In this document: in pieces, positions 1-4,908 of the stretch | Position numbering within the stretch: position 1 is the first letter of the stretch | How the letters are laid out: every line of letters begins with the position of its first letter | Assembly (NCBI GenBank): GCA_039934875.1 | Contig: JBDTLH010000227.1 | Location: 1 to 5,736, forward strand | Direction: 5' to 3' | DNA from: JBDTLH01 sp039934875 | GTDB lineage: Bacteria > Acidobacteriota > Terriglobia > Terriglobales > Acidobacteriaceae | DNA length: 5,736 nucleotides | Notes under the pieces: generated by a model | Databases searched by the model: none | What the model was told of the DNA's origin: nothing | What the model saw: only the letters and a program-made list of their open reading frames with translations | Translations under genes and position numbers: made by a program

Positions 1-521
1 TTCATGGCATACCCAAGATTCAGGATAAGCTGCGCACTCTCGAAGAGGTCGGCCTGGGTTATCTGCGACTGGGCCAATCCGCGAACACGCTGAGCGGAGG
101 CGAAGCGCAGCGCATGAAGCTGGCCGCTCATCTCGGCACTCGGCGCAGTGAAGCCGCGCGTATCCAGGCTGCGCGGCAATTCGATGACGATTACGCCAGT
201 GAGAATCCTGACCAGCATGAAGCCAAGCGGCGATATGCCAGCCGTCCTCTTTATATCTTCGACGAGCCCACCACGGGATTGCACTTCGACGACGTAAGCA
301 AACTGCTGGCCGCGTTCCGCCGCCTTATCGAGGCGGGAGGCAGCGTGCTCGTCATCGAGCACAACCTCGATGTGATCAAGACCGCCGACTGGATCATTGA
401 TATGGGGCCCGAAGGCGGCAATCGCGGCGGCAAAATCGTTTTTGCTGGAACTCCGGAGGAGTTGTTGCGCGTTCCCGAATCACACACCGGAAATTGGCTG
501 GCACGCGTTCTTCCCGGCTAA
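1..521 (+). CDS. uvrA: UvrABC excinuclease subunit A, C-terminal part (5' end outside window)
   Basis: UvrA is the ATP-driven DNA-damage sensor of nucleotide excision repair; it scans DNA as a dimer and loads UvrB in the cytoplasm. The reading frame is open from the window edge (first full codon at base 3), giving 172 residues to a TAA stop. Visible parts of the second ABC ATPase domain, in order, are: the lead-in VGLGYLRLGQ (17-26), the ABC signature LSGGEAQR (30-37), Walker B LYIFDEP (83-89, catalytic E88), the D-loop TGLHF (91-95), the switch histidine in VIEHNLDVIKTADW (H120), and the C-terminal GPEGG...GTPEEL stretch typical of UvrA. About 45 residues separate the signature from Walker B, against about 15 in E. 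coli UvrA, so there is a charged insert of roughly 30 residues. The family assignment is very secure. The missing N-terminal part should lie upstream on the same strand. Confidence 0.97.
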   Translation, partial: HGIPKIQDKLRTLEEVGLGYLRLGQSANTLSGGEAQRMKLAAHLGTRRSEAARIQAARQFDDDYASENPDQHEAKRRYASRPLYIFDEPTTGLHFDDVSKLLAAFRRLIEAGGSVLVIEHNLDVIKTADWIIDMGPEGGNRGGKIVFAGTPEELLRVPESHTGNWLARVLPG

Positions 522-595
522 TTCCGCTTCCGCGGTGAAGGCAGTTTCAGCCCGTGGCCCGTGACCCCCTTAGCCCTCTGCGTTACTCTATTCTC

Positions 596-1744
596 ATGCG
601 AGTAGTCATGGTGGCGCTCATCGCGGTCGCAACTCTCTCCGCCCAGACGCATACCACCGTGCGCCATCGGCAGGTCGAGGTCACGGACGAATCCGCTGCC
701 GGCTTCAACCGCGCCCAGGACGCTATTGCGAAAGGCGATTTCGCCGCTGCCCGCACATTGTTGCAGCAATACACAACTACAAAGCCGGCTGATTACCGCG
801 GATGGTACACCCTCGCCTATGCGGATTCGCGCTCCGGAGAAAAGCCCGCCGCCATTGAGCATTATAAGAAAGCGCTTCTGCTCAAGCCCGATCTCTTCGA
901 AGCAAACTTGAACCTGGGACTGTTGCTCGCCCAATCCGGTGATCGCACCGCCGCTCTGCCCTATCTGCAAGCTGCCGTCGCTGAGAAACCAAGCGTGGAT
1001 GATCCCGCGCAGCGAAACAAGGCACTCGCAAATGCATGGGATGCTCTGGGCAATCTGCAGTCAGGGGAAGAAGCCAAAGCCTCCTATCAAAAAGCCCTCG
1101 CACTGGATCCCCAGGATGAGAGCGCAAAGGCTGGACTACAGCGTGCCGGCGCTGAAACGGTTAATCACGGCTTTGCGAAGGGCGCTGCCTTATCCATTTC
1201 TGAGCTTGAGGGCATGCATGCGCAAAATCCGGAGAGCCTCACTGTCACAGCCCATCTCGCGGACGCCTATACCGAGGCTAAGCAGTATGCCAAAGCCGAA
1301 CCCCTGCTGAAGCAGCTCGCCGCCGTCAAACCTGGCGATGCCACCGTCCAATACAACTACGGCGTCGTGCTGATGAACCTGCATCGGCCGCGGGAGGCGC
1401 AAAATTATTTCCTCAAGGCGCTGAAGCTCGATTCCAGGCTCTCCGGCGGCTATGGAAATCTTGCGATTGTGGCCGCGCAAAACCAAGACTACATGCTCAG
1501 CATGAGGGCGCTCGACGCTCGCGTTCAGCATCTGCCGGAAAATGCTGGGTCCCTGTTTCTGCGCGCCACCAACCTCGACCATCTGCAACAAGTCATGCCA
1601 GCGGCTATCATGTATCGCAAGTACCTCGCCATCGCGCATGGCGAGTCGCCGGACAACGAGTGGCAGGCGAAGCATCGCCTGATCGCGCTCGATCCGCATA
1701 ATCAGACCAAAGGCAAGGAACTGGAAAAGGAGAAAGCCAAGTGA
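596..1744 (+). CDS. Exported TPR-repeat protein
   Basis: This is a predicted exported scaffold built of tetratricopeptide repeats; the partner is unknown. The frame is open from a GTG at 554, but I prefer ATG 596 (382 residues) because it places a signal peptide at the very N-terminus: MR, a hydrophobic core, then a likely cut after LSA at residue 16. ATG 608 is also possible, and none of these starts has a clear Shine-Dalgarno. About eight helix-pair repeats of 34 residues follow, at roughly 34-66, 67-100, 101-134, 141-174, 215-248, 249-282, 283-316 and 317-350. They show the usual small and aromatic repeat positions and end in KP-D/N or DP-type turns (TTKPAD, LLKPDL, ALDPQD, AVKPGD). Residues 175-214 are a less regular half repeat. 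The C-terminus is a charged tail, KGKELEKEKAK. The stop overlaps the next gene's start, so this is the first gene of a coupled set. TPRs indicate protein binding only; no enzyme domain is seen. Confidence 0.88.
   Translation: MRVVMVALIAVATLSAQTHTTVRHRQVEVTDESAAGFNRAQDAIAKGDFAAARTLLQQYTTTKPADYRGWYTLAYADSRSGEKPAAIEHYKKALLLKPDLFEANLNLGLLLAQSGDRTAALPYLQAAVAEKPSVDDPAQRNKALANAWDALGNLQSGEEAKASYQKALALDPQDESAKAGLQRAGAETVNHGFAKGAALSISELEGMHAQNPESLTVTAHLADAYTEAKQYAKAEPLLKQLAAVKPGDATVQYNYGVVLMNLHRPREAQNYFLKALKLDSRLSGGYGNLAIVAAQNQDYMLSMRALDARVQHLPENAGSLFLRATNLDHLQQVMPAAIMYRKYLAIAHGESPDNEWQAKHRLIALDPHNQTKGKELEKEKAK
1727..1732 (+). promoter_or_regulatory. Strong Shine-Dalgarno AAGGAG for the GTG start at 1741
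   Basis: AAGGAG lies within the last codons of the TPR gene, with eight bases before GTG 1741. It is the best ribosome-binding site in this cluster and fixes the GTG as the start of the next gene, which overlaps the preceding stop as GTGA. The A-rich Lys/Glu tail of the TPR protein supplies this site. Confidence 0.8.
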
Positions 1745-2178
1745 GGCGCATCGTTACCGCTCTGTTGCTCCTCTGCGCGGTTTGCGCGTGCGGATTCGCC
1801 TCCAGCACGCCGCAGGACCCGGTGGAGAAGGCGCGCGAGCACGCCGCGCACGCCAGCCTCAAAAAACAGGCAAAGGCCGACGTCGAACTGGTGCGCGCTC
1901 TGGTGGACCGCGCCGGGGAACTCTACACCGCCCAGAAATTTGACGAATCAGCCAAAGCGATCGACGAAGCCGGCACTGTGCTCGCCGCGGCCCGCGCCAG
2001 CGCCGAACAGCACAAGCACGACATCAAACAATGCGACCTCATCCTTGATCCGGTAGAACGCCGCCTCAAGGACTATTCCAACTCATTCGCCACCCAAGAC
2101 CGTCCGCGTGTCTTGGCGCTGCTCAAGCAGGTGCAGGCGATGCGCGACGAGCTGCTCAAAATGCTCTTTGAGACATAG
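1741..2178 (+). CDS. Exported all-helical protein of unknown function (145 aa)
   Basis: I do not recognise a family for this gene. The GTG start is supported by AAGGAG eight bases upstream and by a GTGA overlap with the TPR gene stop. Residues 1-20 form a signal peptide (MRRIVT, then a leucine-rich core) with a likely signal-peptidase I cut after GFA. Three cysteines (12, 15, 17) lie in this segment, but none has a proper lipobox, so a lipoprotein is not favoured. The mature part is charged, rich in Ala, Lys, Glu and Asp, and apparently fully helical. A pair around residues 46-82 (AGELYTAQKFDESAKAIDEA) resembles a single TPR-like hairpin. A further helix with heptad-like leucines lies at 121-143. 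One cysteine (98) remains in the mature chain. The next gene starts two bases after the stop, so it is probably made together with its two neighbours and may act with them outside the cytoplasm. Confidence 0.82.
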   Translation: MRRIVTALLLLCAVCACGFASSTPQDPVEKAREHAAHASLKKQAKADVELVRALVDRAGELYTAQKFDESAKAIDEAGTVLAAARASAEQHKHDIKQCDLILDPVERRLKDYSNSFATQDRPRVLALLKQVQAMRDELLKMLFET

Positions 2179-2180
2179 CC

Positions 2181-2750
2181 ATGAAAATCACAGCTTCAAT
2201 TCTCCTCCTCCTGCTGCTGACCACCTTCGCCGCCGCCCAGGTCGGACAGACGCGCCGCGATCCCATGACCGACAAAGAAGTGGACCAGATGCGCGAATAC
2301 CGCGACCAGGCGGACAAGCGCGTCCACTTGATGGTCACCATCATTCAAAAGCGTATGGACGAGCTCGCCAAACTGGAGAAAACTCCCACTGCGGTGAAGC
2401 CTGCCGAGCGGGGCGGCGCCACCCACGATCTGCTCGAAGACATCACCAACCTGATCGACGAGTTCGACGACAATATCGACACCTTCTTGAACGAGCAGGA
2501 TGACATTCGCAAGCAGCTCAACGAGGCAGTGACCATGGAAACCGCACTCCTGGCCCACCTCAACGCCATCAAGACCTCCGATGCCGGCAAGCCGTGGTTT
2601 TCGGACTACAGCTTTCAACTCAACGACGCCATCGAGGCTGTGACCGGCAGCTTGCAGAGCAACAAAGACGCAATCGCGCAAGACGAGAAGATTGTTAAAG
2701 CCAAGAAAGAAAAAGAGAAAGAGCAGGAGAAGGCGAGACAGCCGAGATAG
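2181..2750 (+). CDS. Exported coiled-coil-like protein of unknown function (189 aa)
   Basis: I do not recognise a family. ATG 2181 follows the previous stop by two bases, has only a weak GAG upstream, and so probably depends on translational coupling. The N-terminus is a textbook signal peptide: MKITAS, a six-leucine core, then a likely cut after FAAA (residue 19) before Q20. The mature protein is helical and highly charged, with long amphipathic stretches at 31-67, 82-130 and 143-175, an acidic patch around 86-109 (LIDEFDDNID) and a single short aromatic break, GKPWFSDYSF (136-145). The last 20 residues are a Lys/Glu-rich tail beginning KAKKEKEKEQEK, like the tail of the TPR protein two genes upstream. 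There are no cysteines and no catalytic motif. A periplasmic structural or scaffolding role is an inference from composition and context only. Confidence 0.82.
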   Translation: MKITASILLLLLLTTFAAAQVGQTRRDPMTDKEVDQMREYRDQADKRVHLMVTIIQKRMDELAKLEKTPTAVKPAERGGATHDLLEDITNLIDEFDDNIDTFLNEQDDIRKQLNEAVTMETALLAHLNAIKTSDAGKPWFSDYSFQLNDAIEAVTGSLQSNKDAIAQDEKIVKAKKEKEKEQEKARQPR

Positions 2751-2767
2751 CGATGAGTACCAACTGA

Positions 2768-3154
2768 ATGGGCAGGAAAGGTGAGGACGATGAGAAAGTA
2801 ACGATGGCCTTGGTATGGGCCGCTGCGGTCGCGTCGGTTATGTCGGTCACATTGCACCTTATCCATCCGGCCCAACCACAGCGGACAGCTTATGTAACTA
2901 CAACTTTCGACAAAGTAATGAGTGCAGCGGTTACCGGTGGATTGATCTCGTTAGTGTTGCTGTCCAAAGACGCGCGTTTGCGTTTAATTTTTGGTTTAAT
3001 CGCCATAGGATCACTCATGGGCAATTTGTCGCAATGGGTGCCGATCGAGCATAGGATAGCCTTGCAAGTGCAACTAGGGCTGGACATCATCACCGCTCTC
3101 GTGTGCATAGTCTTCATCGTTCGAGCTCGGCACGAACACAGGTGTGAATCGTGA
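2768..3154 (+). CDS. Small multi-pass membrane protein of unknown function (128 aa)
   Basis: The frame encodes a hydrophobic protein with four likely membrane helices at about 11-31, 49-66, 70-90 and 96-119. A short charged N-terminus (GRKGEDDEK) precedes them and a polar C-terminus (RARHEHRCES) follows. I recognise no family motif. The start is uncertain: ATG 2768 has only a weak GATGAG upstream, and ATG 2804 (residue 13, just inside the first helix) is an alternative; an AAAGGTGAGG at 2777-2786 suits neither well. Base composition is unusual: hand counts over 2881-3120 give about 48% GC, and codons such as TTA, TTG, ATA and AAT are common, whereas neighbours are clearly GC-rich at third positions. 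This suggests a later arrival or a weakly selected gene. It lies between the secreted-protein cluster and the metallopeptidase gene, with no evidence of shared function. Confidence 0.62.
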   Translation: MGRKGEDDEKVTMALVWAAAVASVMSVTLHLIHPAQPQRTAYVTTTFDKVMSAAVTGGLISLVLLSKDARLRLIFGLIAIGSLMGNLSQWVPIEHRIALQVQLGLDIITALVCIVFIVRARHEHRCES

Positions 3155-3167
3155 TACCTTGCCCTTG

Positions 3168-3878
3168 ATGCCCCCCGTTGCAACCCCCGCCAGTTTTCTG
3201 ATTGAACTTTTCGAGTGCGCTTACCGCAACCTGCGCCCGCGCGCGCCCATCCCGCCGATTCACGTGCAGTTCTATCGCTTCACTCACATCAACAACACCA
3301 TCCGGCTGCGGGAAGGGAAAGTTTACGCCCGCCTCTCCGATCTGCTCGAAGGCGCGCCCGAAGAGGTGCTGCACGCGCTCGCGCACATCCTGCTCGCCAA
3401 GCTCTATCGCAAGCCTATCGAGCCGCTGCTCAACCTGCGCTATCGCCGCTACGTGGGCCGCAAAGAGGTCACTGAAAAGGCGCACCTCATTCGCCAGATG
3501 CGCGGACGCAAAAACCTCACCACCGCGCAAGGCGATATCTATGATCTTGAGGAGGTCTTCGAATCGCTCAACACCCGCTTCTTCCATGGACTGCTGGGCC
3601 GGCCGCAACTCACCTGGAGCGCTCATCACGCGCGCCGCTCGCTGGGACACTACGATGCCGCGCACAACACCATCGTCGTCAGCAAAGTGTTCGACCGTCC
3701 CCGCGTCCCGCGCTATGCGGTCGAATATCTGCTCTATCACGAGATGTTGCATTTGAAGCATCCGGTGAAAACGACGCCCCGCGCGGGCCGTCGCTGCGTT
3801 CACTCCCGCGAGTTCTCCGCCGAAGAGCGCCTCTTTCCCGAATACGCCAAGGCGCTCGCCTTCTTGAAGCGCCTGTAA
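3168..3878 (+). CDS. SprT/DUF45-like zinc metallopeptidase domain protein
   Basis: This is a predicted cytoplasmic zinc-dependent peptidase; the substrate is unknown. I chose ATG 3168 (236 residues). A GTG at 3144, eight codons upstream, would overlap the preceding gene by 11 bases and has no ribosome site either. Numbered from ATG 3168, the C-terminal half has a beta segment (NTIVVSKVFD, 167-176), then LLYHEMLHLKHP with the HExxH motif H191-E192-xx-H195. VHSREF follows at 211-216, where H212 is the probable third zinc ligand, and the chain ends FPEYAKALAFLKRL. The HExxH plus downstream HSxxF layout resembles the SprT-like and DUF45 (YgjP) peptidases. The N-terminal half repeats a similar pattern (KVYARLSDLLEGAP at 51-64, then LHALAH at 68-73), with alanine where the catalytic glutamate would be. 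There is no signal peptide or membrane segment. SprT relatives act on DNA-protein crosslinks, but that role is not shown here. Confidence 0.85.
   Translation: MPPVATPASFLIELFECAYRNLRPRAPIPPIHVQFYRFTHINNTIRLREGKVYARLSDLLEGAPEEVLHALAHILLAKLYRKPIEPLLNLRYRRYVGRKEVTEKAHLIRQMRGRKNLTTAQGDIYDLEEVFESLNTRFFHGLLGRPQLTWSAHHARRSLGHYDAAHNTIVVSKVFDRPRVPRYAVEYLLYHEMLHLKHPVKTTPRAGRRCVHSREFSAEERLFPEYAKALAFLKRL
3850..3874. terminator. Weak candidate hairpin at the convergent gene junction
   Basis: AGGCGCT (3850-3856) and AGCGCCT (3868-3874) are perfect inverted arms of 7 bp around an 11-base loop. They lie just inside the 3' end of the metallopeptidase gene and 7 bases beyond the 3' end of the oxidase operon. 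There is no T-run on either side, so it is not a standard intrinsic terminator. The position between two converging operons is the main argument for it; chance in a GC-rich coding stretch is quite possible. Confidence 0.22.
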
Positions 3879-3880
3879 GA

Positions 3881-4123
3881 CTACCGCTCGTCGTCAGCAT
3901 TGTTGTTGGAACGATAGGCTGCGAGCGCAAGGCCACAAATCATCAGCCCCGCCGGAATTCCCAGCACCAGAATGCCACGCCGCAGCGCCGCCCGCTGATG
4001 TTCGTTCGCCTGCGCCGCATTGTTGTAGCACATGCTGCATCCCTGCGCTCGCGCGCTGATGGATGCTCCCAGCAGCAAACATAAGACAAACAGACTGCGG
4101 AGCAAAGCCTCTGGGTATTTCAT
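3881..4123 (-). CDS. Small CxxC membrane protein coupled to cytochrome oxidase genes
   Basis: This 80-residue protein is the last gene of the oxidase operon in the window. Its ATG overlaps the subunit III stop as ATGA, which is why I prefer it over an in-frame start 19 codons upstream. Residues 1-26 form a signal peptide (MKYPEALLRSLFVLCLLLGA, likely cut after ARA), followed at once by QGCSMCYNNAAQAN with cysteines 29 and 32. A polar helical stretch comes next, then one membrane helix (about 49-70) and a polar tail, RSNNNADDER. The predicted topology puts the CxxC outside the cytoplasmic membrane, beside the side where cytochrome c and CuA operate. The position after ctaE is where subunit IV often lies, but length and topology do not match the usual three-helix subunit IV. 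A redox, metal-binding or assembly role is an inference from CxxC and context. I know of no established function. Confidence 0.8.
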   Translation of the reverse strand: MKYPEALLRSLFVLCLLLGASISARAQGCSMCYNNAAQANEHQRAALRRGILVLGIPAGLMICGLALAAYRSNNNADDER

Positions 4124-4908
4124 CGCGCCAATCCGATTACCGCAAACAATCCCAGCCACACCAGTGACATGCCATGCCAATACCAGGCTGTGACGTCAAT
4201 CAGCACCTGCCGGTTTTCGAGGCGTGCCCGTCTGAACGTGGCTGCCAGCGTAATCAGCAAAATACCCACGCCCGCGATCACGTGCGCGGCGTGGGCCCCC
4301 GTCAGTAGATAAAAAAAATGTGCGCTAATGCCGTAGTAAACGCCTTGCGCCTGCAGCGCGCGCCACGCCTCATACTGTCCCGCAAGAAAGCCGCCGCCGA
4401 ACAAGAGACCTGTAAGCAGCCACGGCAATGTGCGTCTGCCTGTGAGATAGCCCAGCCCCAGCCACTCCTCAACCGTATCCGTGGGATGAAATATCCCTCG
4501 TCGCGCCATCTCCAGCGACGCGCTCGCCAGCAGTAGCAACGTGGTGCTCAACCACAGAATCCTGGGCACGACCAACGGCTTCCACATCGAGACCCACTGC
4601 CCGGTTACGGAATCGATATGCCCGCTGCCCTGATCCACGAAATACGCGCTCGCAAGCGCGATAAAAAACATCAGGATCGCCGCCAGCACGAGAAATGTCC
4701 CGGTGCGATAGCGCGACAGGCGCTCCCGCGGCCCGCGCCTGCCCTGCGGAGAGCGGTCCCATCTTTCATCATCTCCGCCGCCCCCGCCCGTAGGCAGCCG
4801 ATGATGCGGACCACGGCCTCCCGTTCCCGCGTCGTGGTCCCGGCGGTCAATGTCTGGTATCGCGATTTGAGGAGATCTTGTAACCGGCATCTCAGGCCCC
4901 TGGTTCAC
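4120..4908 (-). CDS. ctaE: Cytochrome c oxidase subunit III
   Basis: Subunit III of an aa3/caa3-type heme-copper oxidase is a membrane protein that carries no metal and supports the proton uptake and stability of subunit I. The sequence has 262 residues and five membrane helices at about 71-91, 114-135, 161-181, 194-222 and 240-260, the short five-helix form. Family hallmarks are the conserved glutamate in SLEMARR (E133), FFYLLTGAHAAHVIAGVG (198-215), and AWYWHGMSLVWLGLF (241-255), which matches the usual YWHFxDxVW end. Residues 1-70 are a long cytoplasmic, probably disordered leader with a five-glycine run (41-45) and many Arg, Asp and Pro. The GTG start at 4908 overlaps the ctaD stop as GTGA. 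An internal ATG at 4890 with AGGGG six bases upstream is a real alternative that would remove six residues. The stop overlaps the next small gene. Confidence 0.95.
   Translation of the reverse strand: MNQGPEMPVTRSPQIAIPDIDRRDHDAGTGGRGPHHRLPTGGGGGDDERWDRSPQGRRGPRERLSRYRTGTFLVLAAILMFFIALASAYFVDQGSGHIDSVTGQWVSMWKPLVVPRILWLSTTLLLLASASLEMARRGIFHPTDTVEEWLGLGYLTGRRTLPWLLTGLLFGGGFLAGQYEAWRALQAQGVYYGISAHFFYLLTGAHAAHVIAGVGILLITLAATFRRARLENRQVLIDVTAWYWHGMSLVWLGLFAVIGLAR
4897..4901 (-). promoter_or_regulatory. Possible ribosome site AGGGG for an internal ATG start of ctaE
   Basis: On the minus strand, AGGGG sits six bases before an in-frame ATG at 4890. The GTG at 4908 has only GGAG one base upstream, which is too close to work well. 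Translation of subunit III may therefore begin at either codon. The GTG is kept as the start because of its GTGA coupling to the ctaD stop. Confidence 0.35.

Noticed and set aside
526..542. Possible hairpin GCTTC...GAAGGC after the uvrA stop
   Set aside because: Only four continuous pairs, then a bulge, and no T-run follows. It is not convincing as a terminator.
1190..1699. A 169-codon minus-strand open frame opposite the TPR gene
   Set aside because: The plus-strand frame carries regular 34-residue TPR repeats across this region, so the opposite frame is a shadow.
1741..1800. Lipoprotein signal in the second exported protein (cysteines 12, 15 and 17)
   Set aside because: None of the cysteines has a proper lipobox; VCAC is the closest, and a normal cut after GFA fits better.
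2196..2681. A 161-codon minus-strand open frame opposite the third exported-protein gene
   Set aside because: The plus-strand gene has a clear signal peptide and coupling to its neighbours; the antisense frame has no motif and no ribosome site that I could see.
3114..3803. A 229-codon open frame on the minus strand opposite the metallopeptidase gene
   Set aside because: It is the complement of a well-supported HEMLH peptidase gene in GC-rich DNA. Its translation shows no domain, and its composition is typical of an antisense shadow.
3898..4027. Repeated 10-mer GCATTGTTGT (3898-3907 and 4018-4027)
   Set aside because: Both copies lie in the small CxxC gene and encode asparagine-rich pairs. 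With only two copies and no third, chance or codon reuse is enough.
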